Assembly (NCBI GenBank): GCA_018292915.2
Contig: JACVVK020000380.1
Span: forward strand, 488,501-552,500
Direction of reading: 5' to 3'
Length of the DNA: 64,000 bases
DNA from: Batillaria attramentaria
Lineage: Eukaryota; Mollusca; Gastropoda; Batillariidae
Shown: piece after piece, positions 1 through 60,803 of the stretch
How positions within the stretch are numbered: position 1 is the stretch's first letter
How the letters are laid out: each line of letters begins with the position of its first letter
Translations under genes and position numbers: made by a program
Notes under the pieces: model-generated
The model's input: only the letters and a program-made list of their open reading frames with translations
Told to the model about the DNA's origin: nothing
The model's database searches: none

Positions 1-612
1 ATCCCTCCAATGCATGAATATGGACATTTTTGTGTCTGTATAATCACTGACTTGAGCAACATCTAACATCTGTAACCTTTCCGTACAACACTCAGAGGCT
101 GCTAAGTTAGTTGGGAGTTTGCTACAGAGACAAATAATTACTATTATCATTTTTATTTTTTTATCATTATGATCATTACGTCTGTCCACTGTCATAGAGA
201 GTTCCCAGGTTCAATCTCAAAACTTTCGGTGAGCGCTCTTTCAGTTTCGGTCCCCCCCCCCCCCCCCCCCCCCCCAGGTATGGAATTCTCTGCCTCCCTC
301 CCTTAGGAACACCCAGACCCTCCCACAGTTTAAGTCAAAACTAAAGACTCACTTATTCAAGACAGCATATGATCTGTAGTATCATCTACCCCCCCCCCCC
401 CTCCCGCACACATACTTAGTGTTTCATGTATGCGTGAGAATGTGTGTGTGTAGCGCACTGAGTGTTCTATGAGCAGACTGTTAGCGCTTTATAAGAGCTA
501 TTATTATTATTATTATCATAAGAGCCCACTCTGTGAGGGGGGATTTGGTTTAATAGATAGCATCTTGTTATTCTTGTCATCATCATTATTATTGTTATGA
601 TTATTATCTCAC
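1..612. other. Intron with LINE 3'-end remnant
   Basis: Contains a C run of about 25 bases near 253-276, a LINE fragment at 276-375 (next entry), a C-rich stretch at 391-402 and an ATT-rich tail near 500-520 ending in the GCGCTTTATAAG motif typical of such tails. No exon seen. Confidence 0.5.
276..375 (+). mobile_element. LINE reverse-transcriptase C-terminus remnant
   Basis: Allowing one frame choice, the plus strand reads WNSLPPSLRNTQTL then FKSKLKTHLFKTAYDL. This is the characteristic LWNxLPxxLR...FKxxLKTHLF C-terminal tail of metazoan CR1/Jockey-like LINE proteins. Short and dead. Confidence 0.6.
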
Positions 613-46858
<46,246 letters not shown>

Positions 46859-47447
46859 GGCTGTGGAGTCAAATTCTCACTGACTGATTACTGGTGTGCA
46901 TCTCACGGAAACTGAACCACACAGAGACTCAGGCGCTCCAAACGTACAGTCGGTAAAGAGAAGCTGCAGTCCGCTTGGCTCTGGCACGGCCGGAGCACTT
47001 ATCAGAGTCGGCAAATTTCATACACGATCTCACGGAGCGCGGGACCCTGGAGCCGAAGTGATAAGCTGTTTGCGCATCACGCCGCTCGCCTGATTAGACG
47101 TTCGTCCGTTCCAACGTGTAGAGTTCCCCCCCCAGCCCAACCTCCCCCGCCACCCCCCCCCCACCCCTTTTCCCTGCACACACACGTACTGCTGTTCCAT
47201 CGCGGCGGTATAACACATGTGGCTGTGATTACGGTATCAGTGTAGCCGACACTTAATCAGTCCTGCAAGTCTTTTTGTGGAAAAGTGGAACTGAGTTGAC
47301 GCTGCTAATCCAAGCATTGTGCGGCGAATATCAGTCCCCCCCCCTCTCTCTCTCTCGCTGTCTCTCAGTCTCTGTCTCTGTCTCTCTGTGAAAGTTAAAA
47401 TGAGTCCTCACTCACTCTACCCCCTCTCCCCCCCCCCCCCCGCCTTC

Positions 47448-47552
47448 CAGGGGCTCGGGTAAGTCGTGAGTTCGAGTTCCTGCTGGGGCCAGTGCTGGCC
47501 TTTTTCTCATTGCCCCGTCTTCATACGTGGTGGAAAAGGACGTTAAACTCCC
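47448..47552 (+). mobile_element. Head-truncated SINE
   Basis: Retains GGCTCGGGTAAGTCGTGAGTTC, CTGCTGGGGCC and TGGTGGAAAAGGACGTTAAAC. Confidence 0.65.
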
Positions 47553-47972
47553 AACAAGAGCACACACCTCAGCCTCTCTCTGCCGGTTTTTACATTGTCT
47601 TGAATCAAATTAATTTTAGTTGAGCTTTGGTTTTGGAAGGGGAGGGGGGGGGGGAACTTTATCACTGATCCTTCATTTACAAAAAAGAAAAAAGAAAAAA
47701 AGTACACTTTAAGAAAATAAATAAATAAATAAATAAATAATTCAAATTCTGTTCAGTGTTTATCAACGGCTGGTTGAAATTTACAACAAGTCTTGTTCTC
47801 CCTGTAGTGGCTCCATATCCTGAAAATTAGTCGGCAGTTCGCAGTTAAGTCTAAGGGAGGGAAACGCACATGTATGACATTTACGTCTTTCGTCTGTTAG
47901 GTTGTTTCCCTTGACCACTTTCTCCAACATCGTAAGCGGCCCGTCCGTTTTTGCAAAAGCGCATAATTCACC

Positions 47973-48319
47973 ATGGCGTACAAAATGCTCGATGGCATCG
48001 TGGCTTGGATGACACGTGTACGTAATTTCCTCATCCTCCTGCTCATCGTGATCGTCCTGCTCTACCTTGGTGGTGCGTGTGCCTTCTGGACCTGCCACCA
48101 TGCCCGCGTTGGGTGTGGCCAGGATTTCGCTCATTCACTGATGGTGTAAAGGGGGATTTGGCTTCGCTCTTCCGTCGATCCGTGCGGTCGGGAGCATGGA
48201 GATGTCCTTCAGTTTTTGGCTGGGAGGGCAGCTTTGTGGTCGTCCATCAACGGCTTTGACAAAATCAAGAGGGCCTTTTAGACGACGGTGCCAATCTCGC
48301 ATGGCGTCCGGACCATTCT
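47973..48319 (+). CDS. P450 exon 1: membrane anchor, hinge, beta-sheet 1
   Basis: Anchor helix in frame 1. Then, in shifting frames: PPCPRW, SFTDGVKGDLASLFRRSVR, GREHGDV, FSFWLGGQL, VVVH, GFDKIKRAF and LDDGANLAWRPDHSKL. Together these read as a normal CYP2 N-terminal domain. Exact 3' end not determined. The antisense open frame 47781-48134 is its shadow. Confidence 0.62.
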
Positions 48320-48742
48320 AAACTGTGACTTGTTTCATTACGGAGTGAGTAGCGGTAGTAGACTGCAACTTTCCCCTCCCCTCACCCTCTCTCCCCTCTT
48401 CTCATTACTCCCCATATCATTACTTTCCCCTTTTTAAGTTTATATAAGCCTCATGAGAATTGTTTAAGCCGTCGTTTATTGCCAGTTTATAACACTAGAA
48501 TTATGTTGTGATTTTTTTTCCCTTTGATGAAAATGTTCAGGTTAATTTTGAAACTAGTTACACTTACAGAGACCTGTGCTAGCTTGATTCTTTTAGAATT
48601 AAAAAGTCATCGACTGAGGAGTTGCTACATTACTTGAGCTTGAAACAAGTCGGCTGGATGTCTAGGAAAGACGTTTGCCCAATGCTGATTGGTTTAGTGA
48701 CTCAGATTTTCATTTGTTTCGCTCTTTGTCTCGTCATGGCAG

Positions 48743-48974
48743 GTGTGATGTGTGCATCAGGACGGCAATGGCGAGAGCAGCGTCATGTGGCAAAGGCTGC
48801 CCTCGAGCTTCTGCAGGAAGGAGGGCTTGAGCGGCAGATCTGGAACGGCGTCATGGCTTTCACTGTCATGGTTGACCGTGAGGATCAAGCATCATTTGAT
48901 CCCCGCATACTGGTGCAGTCAGCAATGTACATCTCTCAGTGTGGCCTGCTCTTCGGGCACCATCTCAGTTACAG
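48743..48974 (+). CDS. P450 exon 2: helices C-D
   Basis: GVMCASGRQWREQRHVAKAA, where WxxxR binds a haem propionate in the family, through FDPRILVQSAM to LLFGHHLSYR. Clean frame. Acceptor tcatggcag, donor GTAACA, phase 2. Confidence 0.75.
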
Positions 48975-50932
<1,958 letters not shown>

Positions 50933-51289
50933 CGATCAGCGGGTGTGTGAAGGCGTGTCACACTTCAACGACAACATCAGACTCTACAGTGACGCACGCC
51001 TGCCCAACTTCTTCCCGTTTGAGAAGTTCCTTATTGGCGATACCTTTGACACCAAATTCCTCCGCCTGAACATGGGCGACATCTACCGCAACTTGATCAA
51101 TCCAGAATGCGACCACCACTCGCAGCAGGAGGGCGGAGAAGGTCCTGACGACTTCATCTCCATCTACTTGAAGGCCATACATCAGCAGCAGGAGGTGGAT
51201 AAACAGAAGAAGGAACAGGAGAAGCTGGAGGAGGATGGCGACCGGAAAGAAGAAGAAAAAGACGGATGAGAAGGAGTCTTCCATTAACA
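50933..51289 (+). CDS. P450 exon 3: helices F-G to linker
   Basis: SDQRVCEGVSHFNDNIRLYS, LPNFFPFEKFL, DDFISIYLKAI, then a Lys/Glu-rich stretch. A one-base error in the A run near 51255 is needed to reach DEKESSIN and the GTGAGT donor. Confidence 0.7.
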
Positions 51290-52619
51290 GTGAGTGTCCG
51301 TGTGGAAAGACTGTGAAAATGCAGGGCTTAAAATCGTCCACCTTTTGGCGGATTTCCATCTTTAGCATAAACATTTCCTCCTCTCCACCCCTTAAAATCG
51401 TGCCAACACACCCAGTTTGCAACAAAAAAAAACAAAAAAAAATGCCTCCAATGAAAGTGTTTCCTCCTCTGAAGCACTTAAAGTCATGTCAGAATGCACC
51501 AAATTGTGCAGATTTTGGTTTTATTAAAAAAAAAAAAAAATTTCGGAGGAGCAATCCACAGACACTCCTATCGTCATCCATCTGCTTTGCACTACACACT
51601 TTTCCTCCTTTTGAATAATGGACCATTTTCAGCCCTGAATATGAGAAAGTGTGCTGTGGCTTTTGTATAAAGATAGGTCTTGTTGAGGTGCAGATGGTGT
51701 AGTGATGTTCTAACTGGGCTCAGACATCGGTCAAAGTCCGATTAAAATCATGAATGCCCTTGTCAGTACAATGTCTGGGGAAAGTTTCACTTTTGGCGGT
51801 CCAGTGTTCCATAGATTTACAGCTTTTGGGGGGTGGGGTTGTGTCACAGTGTGTTGGTTTGGGTGTCTCGACATGCCCAGACGGGGTTATTGATTGCACC
51901 CTGCTTTAAAAAAAAAAAGTAATTTGACCCCTGGTGTTTGTCTGCTACTGGTGACGCTACAGTAAGCATCGGTGAAATGTTGCACACTTTTATCAGGGGA
52001 GCATCTACAATCAGGTCCATACAGCCATGGAATCCTGCAAAAGTCACGGAATTTGGAAATAGCTTTGCACAGGCCTGGAAAGTCATGAAAATTATCTCAA
52101 GAGTCATGAAAAGTCACGAAATTTCGGAATTTTATAGAAGCCTTTTGAGCCCAACAGTGAAAACGGTCAAGCTTGGTGATTACTCCCTGGACTGATGCTT
52201 AAAAAAAAATACCAACTAACTGCCTTCCCATAAGGCTAATTGCCTAAGTCGGAACATTGGTACTTGCTGACTGTGGTAACTTGGATAAGCTCATAATTTC
52301 TACCCTCGCGTGTGTCAGTGTGAAAGAGTGCGAGGAAGTTGTCATGGAAACAGGAGAGTTTGCCAGGAAAAGTCATGAATTTTTTAGACTTTGAACCTGT
52401 ATGGACCCTGTATTAAAAATGGAAAGATGATAGAGACAAAACTTGCTTGATGATTGAATGAAGAGTAGGTACAAGTTACAACAGTAACGTACATGTATTC
52501 TTTCATGGTACAAAAGTTGAAGGCAGGTAGCACCATGAAATTTTTTTTTTTTTTAAACAAAAAACAAAGTGACAATACCAACAAAAATTGGGTGGACTCA
52601 TCTTCTGTGTAACTTTCAG

Positions 52620-52836
52620 GAGTGAACATGGAGGCGACAGTGTACGACATCCTGTGGCATGGCACCGTGACTCTTGGTTGGGGCACTGCAGTGGGCGCTT
52701 CTCTTCCTTCTGCATCATCCTGATGTACAAGCACAGGCCCCAGGACGAGATCGATGCTAATTTCTCACATGACCATGCCCCCTTGACACCGGAGGAGTGC
52801 AGTAAACTACCCTACCTGGAGGCCACCATGTTAGAG
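52620..52836 (+). CDS. P450 exon 4: I helix to K helix
   Basis: VNMEATVYDILWHGTVT, then after a frame change LQWALLFLLHHPDVQAQ, then after another DEIDANFSHDHAPLTPEECS and KLPYLEATMLE. The acidic-Thr pair of the usual I-helix AGTD/ETT is replaced by TVT. Confidence 0.68.
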
Positions 52837-52899
52837 GTGACTCTTTTACACTCCCCAATCACAGTATGATAATTACAGGATTTTACTCTCTTAGTTAAT

Positions 52900-53160
52900 A
52901 ATAATAATAATAATATTATAGGGCGCCTATCCCTGGGGAACGAACTCTAGGCGCCTTACAATCTAAAACCGAAGTCAAAACAAAACAAAAACAAAAAGAA
53001 CATAAAAACAACCCATTCACTCAATGTACACTACGCAAGAACAACTAAAAAAAGTAAAAAGCACGCACGCACACACACACAACACACACACACACACACA
53101 CACACACAACACACACACACCCACACACACACACAAAACCAACACAACTGAGTAGAAATG
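52900..53160. repeat. LINE-type 3' tail and simple repeats
   Basis: (AAT)n followed by GGCGCCTAT...CTCTAGGCGCC, the same tail seen at 59700-59770, then CA-rich sequence. Confidence 0.5.
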
Positions 53161-53304
53161 ATCAAGGACAGGCAGAGACAATTAAAAACCAAGAACAAGG
53201 ACCAGTGATAAAACCCAAAACAAAAGGATAGATTGGAATGAGCCAGATAAAACCTTAAAGATAGCAGAGGTGAGGGTGGCTTTGAGCTTCATTAAAATTC
53301 TATC

Positions 53305-53700
53305 TTTGCTAAGTCAGCTTAAGTTATTGAACAGTTTCGCTCGTGAGTGCACCTGTCCGCTCAAATACTCGTATCTTGATGGTTAGTAAGCGCTTATTGC
53401 AATACAGTTTTGTTTACACTGTGCGTTAGCGGTCCAACATTCAAATTCTACAATTGTTGTTACGCTACTTGAGCGCTCAGTGTGGTCCCTGCGTCATTCC
53501 TTATGCTTCCTGTTGGTCTAGTGCCAGCATTACAGACACGGTCACCGTCCAGGTGTCTAAGCGGTGTGATGATAGGTACTACGAAAACAGCTCAGAACGA
53601 TCTGTGAGCATGAGAATGGTAGCATTAGCCGGTGACCATCACGTCGATGTTGATTTCCCTTGGTGGAAAAATGTGTCTGGAAGCATTTCAGATGACAATA
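53305..53700 (-). repeat. Dispersed repeat R2, inverted copy
   Basis: Reverse complement of blocks found at 32885-33235 and 55070-55410 (for example GAGTGCACCTGT, CAGTGTGGTCCCTGCG, CACCGTCCAGGTGTCTAAG). Lies in P450 intron 4. Confidence 0.6.
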
Positions 53701-54047
53701 CGTGAAACAAATAATACTTGAGAATGTGATCATGTGATGTTTTGCTGTAATTTGAAGGTAGAGATCCGATATGGATCCCTCTGCACTGTGAATCAGAATG
53801 CTCCATACAAACTAGCGTAAAAATGAAATACTCTGTTTTTATAGAAAGTGTTCACAGTTATTACTGTCCCTACCAGCAGCAGTATTTTCATTAAAAAAAC
53901 AGGACATACAAAACTGTGTGGCTCCCATACGAAACACACTGAATGATAAGACTTTCGTAGTTAATTGAGTGCTCAGTGACAGTATGCATACCTGCTCACA
54001 TAGACTAGAAAAGTTGAGGCTAACATCTGTTTTACTTCGTTATCAAG

Positions 54048-54274
54048 GTGTTCCGGCTGGGCAATGTGTTGCCGTTTGCCATGGCTCGTTCCATGCTGAA
54101 GGAGAGGAAGTTCCACGGTTATCGGATCCCCACAAACGCTGTGGTGGTGCCCAACGTTGACTCTGTCCTATGGACCCTAAGGTCTTCAAGAACCCCGAAG
54201 CCTTCAACCCAGGCCGCTTCCTGACGCCTCAGGACGTGTTGGCTACCCTGTTCAGTACCTTCCATTTTTGTTTG
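54048..54274 (+). CDS. P450 exon 5: K helix to haem loop
   Basis: VFRLGNVLPFAMARSMLKER, HGYRIPTNAVVVPNVDSVL, then frame change to MDPKVFKNPEAFNPGRFL, then another to GYPVQYLPFLFG. These are the CYP2 meander (FxPxRFL) and the start of the haem motif. Confidence 0.7.
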
Positions 54275-54582
54275 GTGAGTGCTCTTCCATGTACATGTAG
54301 TAAGCAGTAAGGTTTTCTTCTCAAGTGCCAAAGAGTCTTGGACACAGGTTACATGGCAAAGCCTCGGTCATAATACCATACACTGCCTGCAGAGCAGAGG
54401 CCTCTTGAACTGTGCGGTAATGACATTACCATCTTTTTCCTCTTTAGGTAAATTTTCAAAGTTTACAGAAGTTTTTTCCATGACAGTTATCATTGTAATG
54501 TTTTTGAGGTTGTACATTTTCATTGCTTTGAGTTAAAACCTGAGAACACACATTACATTTATGCTGCTTGTATAATTTGCAG

Positions 54583-54764
54583 GTAACCGCGCATGTATAG
54601 GAGACAAGATCGCCAAGCTCACCCTGTTCATGTTTCTCTTTGGACTGCTCCAAAAGTACGAACTGTTGCCAGAGGACAAGGGCAAGCTGCCTCCCCTCAC
54701 ACGAGGCTACCAGCTGGTGTCGTTACCAAAGGACTTCAAGATGCGATTTGTGCCTAGGAAGTGA
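54583..54764 (+). CDS. P450 exon 6: haem-binding Cys and C-terminus
   Basis: NRACIGDKIAKLTLFMFLFG provides the axial Cys. Ends at FKMRFVPRK then TGA. Clean frame. Confidence 0.78.
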
Positions 54765-55069
54765 AATGTGATGCTGACGTTGTATGTTGCTCAGGGCGTG
54801 TTCACATGAACTGGCTTGTGGCATTTTCACCCAACAATGTTTTTATGGTTTTTTTTGTTGTTGTTGTTGTTGTTTTTTTTGCCTTCCCCAGGACCAGTTT
54901 TGTACTGTTGAATTATGTTTCAAGTTCAGATGCATTGTGTATTGTGTGGAGTGCTTTTCTGCTGTCCGAGATGCGTTCACTCTAAGCACTTACAAATGTG
55001 TTTGTGAGGAAAGGGTATTTCAAAATTGTTAAGCTTAAATTGATTTTAAACTTGTGGAGTTTGGAACAT

Positions 55070-55410
55070 TCCGTGTTTAAACTGCATTTGTTTAGAAAGG
55101 CAAATGCTCACAGATCGTTCTGAGATGTTTCCATGGTAATCTGTCATCACATCACTTAGACACCTGGACTGTGACAGCGTCTGTGATGCTGGCACTGAGC
55201 CAACAGAAGCATACTCCATGATGCGGCAACCGCAGTGAGTGTTCCAGTAGTGTAACAACAGTCATAGATTTTAAATGTTTGACTGCTCGCACACAGTGTG
55301 TGGCATTAAGAGCTGTACTAATCATCAAGATAGAGTATTTTGAGCGAACAGGCACACTCACGAGCAAAACTGTTCCAAAACATGAGTTGGCCTAGCAAAG
55401 ATGGACTTTG
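55070..55410 (+). repeat. Dispersed repeat R2, copy 3
   Basis: Closest to the copy at 32885-33235. Carries an extra GCATACTCCATGATGCGGC block. The rest of 54765-56400 holds no gene that I can see. Confidence 0.65.
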
Positions 55411-56417
55411 CTTGTTTAATTAAGATGATTAGTGTCAAATAGCAAAAGGTTATACTGAACAAAGTCTCAAAAGCAGGATATGTTGCGGCAAACAGAACTG
55501 TGATCTTGTTTTGTTTGCAGGGCATCATAATTTTTTAACATGCAGATTGAGGGATAAGCTTGATTCATAATGTGTTGTCTTGAACACAAGTATTGCATTG
55601 CCACATACACATATTCTGATTTTTTTTTTTTTAAATCATGTAATACCCATAATATTGTGCTAAACAGAATCTCATGTACCTAGCTATTTTTGCCTATCAT
55701 TTCACAGCTGTTTCCATGCTGTCACACTGCAGTATGAATGCATGTAAAAATGTGCAGCCTGATTTAGAATACCTAACCTACATGTGCGTGTGCAAGTATT
55801 TGTATTTGGTTACCATACCCATGTGGTCACTGAACTGACCAAAGCACTTTGCTGCAGTACCCCATGATGGTGTCTGTCGATGTTAGGCGCGAAATAGTCT
55901 TTGTTGCTTGCGCGGCGTTAAGCCCTAAATAACTAACTAACTAACTTCAGTTGATGTGTGGCAGGCAACCCCCTTTTGGAGCCCCGCTCCCCCCTCCTCT
56001 CCCCCCCCCCCCCTCAAAAGAAAAAAGGAAAAAAGCAGTTGGTTGCAGTTGCTGAAGGTTGTCTTCCATGAGTGGTTGTGTTAGTGTGTGTGATGCAGAG
56101 TGGGGAGTCTTCTGTTGTGAGTTTGCTGTGGTACAAAATTGTTCAGCAAAATCAGTACAATAGACTGCTATCTCGTTACCACTGCAATAATTCGTGATGT
56201 CGAAATTCATACGTTTGTAATTGTATGAATTTACCTTTTAGTGCTGACCACCATTTGCATTTTCTATTCTATTTGCAGTTATGAATGTGTTTCCTTACAG
56301 CTAATGTTTCTCATTCAGTTTTCCTTTGTTCAGATTTTAAATTTTATAGTTAAAAATATATGTATACAGTTCATTTTCAGTTTTTAGCGTCCGTGTGTGT
56401 GTGTGTGTGTGTGTGTG

Positions 56418-56665
56418 ATGATGGTGGAGACTTGATATAGCACACGGCTCCACCCTAACTGAGTGCTCACGGGGCTTAGGGAGAGGTTTTGAAAGGAAAG
56501 ATAGTGAGAGAGAAAAAAAAAAGAAAAAAAAAGGCTGCAGATGATGACTGGCGTGAGGCACTCAAGAGATGAGTCTTCAGGTGCTTCAGGAATGCGGTAA
56601 TGCTGACTGCCTCCTTCACTGTCTCGGGGAGAGAGTTCCACAATTTCGGCGCTGCATTTTGAAGG
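56418..56665 (-). mobile_element. LINE 3'-end remnant
   Basis: The minus strand reads SLPETVKEAVSITAFLKHLK then THLLSASRQ, a LINE protein C-terminus. A 3' region follows (GGTGGAGACTTGATATAGC on the plus strand), also found at 33625-33695. Confidence 0.6.
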
Positions 56666-56917
56666 ACCGTGCACCATGCCTCTTCTTACTGGTGTCGTCA
56701 GTTGAAGGGAGACGCAGACGGAGAGAACTTGCAGACCGCAGGTTGCGCGCTGGCTGGTACACAGGAATCAGTTCCTTCAGGTACAGTGCGTGGGGGTAGT
56801 GTATGGAGAGAGTGTGTGTGATGGAGAGAGAGGTGTTCACATACGTGTGGGTAATGTACTAGAAAAACAACAGATGTCGCTCAGTTCCAGAGAGTCGTTT
56901 ACTGGCAAGATAGCAAC

Positions 56918-58358
56918 TTAACCTATGATCTCGATATTCAGCTGGTTTGCCAAGGGCTCCAGTCTGCGGAACAAAAACAGAAAATAATATACAGCATGTT
57001 GTTTGCGTAATCCGATTAGAAACAAATGGATTTTTAATTTTTTGTTTTATTACACATTATTATACGTGCTTACATACATACATACATGTATGTACAGACA
57101 TATAGACATAAACATATTTGCTTACATGCTTAACATGCATACTTCATGCTGGAACACGATACAACTGCAGTCGACAGGCATACATGCAGGATGTTTTCAT
57201 GCATGATATCACACATGTATATATAATTTATATAATTATTGGACAGAATACAAATGGATTTTCAGTATGAGTACTTGGGATTTCTGGGCAGGACAATGAA
57301 AAGGCAAAATGGTGTCTGTAATAAGTATCAACTACTGTTCAGTGAAGCGACAAAATTCTAGTTGTAGTCAAGTGTTACAAATTTCCACATTTTGATAATG
57401 AGCTGTTTCAGTTTCGGTGCTTTTTATCCCCCTACCCCCCCCCCCCCCCCCAGCTCTTTTCCATCCAGTATTCTGTTGTCCCCCCCCCCCCTTTTTTTTT
57501 AAACTTGAATATTGGTACACAGTTTTTTTGTTTCTTTTCTTTAACTCCTAAAAGCCCATGCAATACTCTCAAATTTTTCTCAAATCTTCAGATCACTAGA
57601 AGCCACTTCAAGCCATGGTTACGTAATCTGCAGTAGTCGCGAGCCTAGCGGGGAAGGCCCACGCCTCGCGTGATAGTGGCTTGAAGTGGCTCCTTCTGGT
57701 GTGCAGTGGCTTGTTCTTTTTAACCAGTCTTATCTTACAGCGGGCAGGGGGTGGGCTCTTGATAGTTAACGATACTCACGTCTGGCACGTCAGAGGACAG
57801 AACTCGTTCATGAGAGCGGTCATGTTGTCGTGATGAATCGCGATGTGCGGAACCACCTGTCGGCACTTGGCCTCACAGGCGGCGTCCGTGTGGTTAGCCT
57901 CCAGTGTGGCCGCCATCTCCGACACTATCTCTGCCACCTGGCTCGGATCAATCCCGAACAGACCTGTGAAAAAGACGGCTCTGTGTCACACAAGCACATC
58001 TCTCTCTCTCTCTCTCTCTGGCAAGGACAAGATATAAGACAGGTCTGTGCATCTAATCTTCTATCCTTGGAAAATAAAGTGTCATTGTCATTCTCTCTCT
58101 CTCTCCCCCCAAGATAGAATAGTTGGTAAGTTGGACTTCAATTTAGCTCCGCCTTTGATCCGATGAGGGAGCCCACTGATTACAAGCACATAAGCTTATA
58201 GCTCAGCTGATGATGATGACGACGACGACGATAAACTTCAGTCAATAATCAATCAATATTATCTGACAAAACTCACGCGAGGCGTCCGTGTACAGATTGA
58301 TGGGGACATCGGTGAGAACGAAGGGCAGGATGGCCAGCAACATCAAACTTGCCTTCAT
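56918..58358 (-). CDS. Small secreted CX3C-CX3C protein, gene 1 (complete)
   Basis: Three exons (58277-58358, 57780-57963, 56918-56963) join in phases 1 and 2 to give 103 codons and TAA. The signal peptide is MKASLMLLAILPFVLTDVP. The mature part has an amphipathic helix (IDPSQVAEIVSEMAATLEA), CEAKC, then CPLTC, and a short hydrophobic C-terminus NQLNIEIIG. The two CxxxC pairs resemble the cystine-linked helical hairpin seen in several unrelated small proteins. No function is known to me. Two Asn glycosylation sequons are present (NHT, NMT). Its tandem paralogue lies at 61445-63148. Confidence 0.8.
57540..57765. mobile_element. Palindromic dispersed element, third copy
   Basis: Shares ATCTTCAGATCACTAGAAGCCACTTCAAGCC and GTGGCTTGAAGTGGCTCC-type blocks with 9665-10090. 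Ends 15 bp from the donor of gene 1 exon 2. No nested SINE. Confidence 0.6.
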
Positions 58359-58372
58359 TGTCTTGTTTGTAT

Positions 58373-59366
58373 GTGGAGGTATTAAGACACATAAGTTAAC
58401 CAAGTCAGTCGCACTCAGTACAAGCGTTTGCCCGGTAGTTAAAGACACGTACGTTAACAAGTGGCGCTCAGTATAAGCGTTTTCCCGGAGGTAATTAAGA
58501 CACATACGTTAACAAGTGGCGCTCAATACAAGCGTTTGCCCGGAGGTAATTAAGACACATACGTTAACAAGTGGCGCTCGGTACAAGCGTTTGCCCGGAG
58601 GTAATTAAGACACATACGTTAACAAGTGGCGCTCAGTACAAACGTTTGCCCGGAGGTAATTAAGACACATACGTTAACAAGTGGCGCTCAGTACAAGCGT
58701 TTGCCCGGAGGTAATTAAGACACATACGTTAACAAGTGGCGCTCAGTACAAGCGTTTGCCCGGAGGTAATTAAGACACATACGTTAACAAGTCAGTGGCG
58801 CTCAGTGCAAGCGTTTGCCCGGAGGTAATTAAGACACATACGTTAACAAGTGGCGGTCAGTACAAGCGTTTGCCCGGAGGTGATTAAGACACATACGTTA
58901 ACAAGTGGCGCTCAGTACAGGCGTTTGCCCGGAGGCAATTAAGACACATACGTTAACAAGTGGCGCTCAGTATAAGCGTTTGCCCGGAGGTAATTAAGAC
59001 ACATACGTTAACAAGTGGCGGTCAGTACAGGCGTTTGCCCGGAGGCAATTAAGACACATACGTTAACAAGTGGCGCTCAGTATAAGCGTTTGCCCGGAGG
59101 TAATTAAGACACATACGTTAACAAGTGGCGCTCAGTACAGGCGTTTGCTCGGAGGCAATTAAGACACATACGTTAACAAGTGGCGCTCAGTATAAGCGTT
59201 TGCCCGGAGGCAATTAAGACACATACGTTAACAAGTGGCGCTCAGTGCAAGCGTTTGCCCGGAGGTAATTAAGACACATAACGTTAACAAGTGTCGCTCA
59301 GTGCAAGCGTTTGCCCGGAGGTAATTAAGACACATTAGTTAATCAGTCGCACTTAGTACAAGCGTT
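58373..59366. repeat. 55-bp minisatellite, about 18 units
   Basis: Unit contains GTTAACAAGTGGCGCTCAGT then AAGCGTTTGCCCGGAGGTAA and TTAAGACACATAC. GTTAAC recurs every 55 bp from 58395 to about 59337. Between about 58910 and 59210, units alternate in two variants (ACAGGCG/GGCAATT and TATAAGCG/GGTAATT), a 110-bp higher-order period. The array starts about 15 bp upstream of the gene 1 ATG. Confidence 0.92.
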
Positions 59367-59689
59367 TGTCCCGTCTTTGATATCACCTGCGATGTAAGAA
59401 GACGACAAACCCGGAAACTACCAACCAATATCCCCGTCCTCTCACCGCCCCTTTCCCCAACTAAAAGGAGATTGTGTATCTGTATTGTATGTCGCTATGC
59501 CAAGGTATATGGTGTTATGCAACGGGGGGAGTGCGCAGTCTAGCAAGTTCACTGTTGAGCTGTGAGAATAATTATACAGATATCAGATGACTTAATCGTC
59601 GGAATCTCGCTTAGTAGGTTGTGGTTCGAATCCTGACGGTCCTCATTTTGTATTAACGTTTTTATTTTCCCGTTGCCCCATTCCAGGGA

Positions 59690-60110
59690 CACACATAATA
59701 ATAATAATAATAATAAGGACGACTTATAAGGCGCCTATACATGAAATAAAACAGGCTCTAGGCGCCGTACATCATAAATACATACACCACTTTCATACAC
59801 AGACGCACAGGGAACATTCAAAGTTAAACAATAACTCACAACAAGCAGACTGACACGGTGTGGAAGGGCAGAGTAAGTCAGTAATCAGTTTTAAATAAGT
59901 GGGTTTTGAGGCAGCGTTTGAAGCTGGCACTGGACTCTGTGTGTCTAAGTGATATAGGAAGTTGGTTCCAAAGAGCTGCAGCCTGAACGGAAAAGGATCT
60001 CTGACCATATGAGTTATGTGTATACACAGTGATATGTATAAAGTCAATACGTTTCGCTGCCCTTTGTGAAGAACAAAACTGAGGCTTGATTATAAACACT
60101 TCTTCCCACT
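59690..60110 (-). mobile_element. LINE 3'-end remnant
   Basis: Minus strand reads FSVQAAALWNQLPISLRHTE and FKRCLKTHLFKTDY, followed by a 3' region with GGCGCCTA...TAGGCGCC and (TTA)n. Confidence 0.7.
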
Positions 60111-60284
60111 TCTACCTAAAAGTTTTTTTTTTTTGTTTTTGTTTTAACTCTGTCGCTGCCTTTCTAGTAGTAGTAGAAGTAGTAGCAGCAGCAGTAGTAG
60201 TAGTAGTTAGGCATCAGAACCGAGAAACAAACTGACAAACACGTACATGTACGTTCATGTGCTCAAAGAAGTTGTCAGCCTTAC

Positions 60285-60427
60285 CTTGGATTATACCTTG
60301 CGAGCACAATACCGACACAGAAAAGAACTGAACTGTGCGATTCGGTCGTGTATCTGACGGAAACTATTGGTACATCTGACCAGAAAGAGAGAGGTTCGGA
60401 GAGCCGGACAACTGTTGGATATATAGG
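60285..60427 (-). promoter_or_regulatory. Possible promoter and non-coding first exon of gene 1
   Basis: CCTATATATCC at 60417-60427 is a TATA-like box. About 100 bases downstream a good donor (AAG then GTAAGG) ends at 60285. A 5'-UTR intron would then span the minisatellite. The acceptor before the ATG is poor, so this is a guess. Confidence 0.25.
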
Positions 60428-60514
60428 TCATGATAAGAAATTCAAAAGGCCGGGAAGTGTGCGTAAAACAGTCCGGTTCTTTGTCTTTTGTACACCTGTC
60501 GCGTGCTCCTAGGG

Positions 60515-60620
<106 letters not shown>

Positions 60621-60671
60621 CGTTACATTTAGCTAAATTCCTTAAACAATACTTAAAAAAGCACTGAATTA

Positions 60672-60719
60672 TTGGCTCACTTGTGTAACAAAGTGAGTCT
60701 ATGTATTGACCCGCCGGCC

Positions 60720-60803
<84 letters not shown>

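Noticed and set aside
47781..48134. Minus-strand open frame of 117 residues
   Set aside because: Exact antisense of P450 exon 1; the plus strand carries the recognisable membrane anchor and hinge.
58373..59366. Regular repeat array as CRISPR
   Set aside because: Units are head-to-tail with no unique spacers, in an animal genome: a minisatellite.
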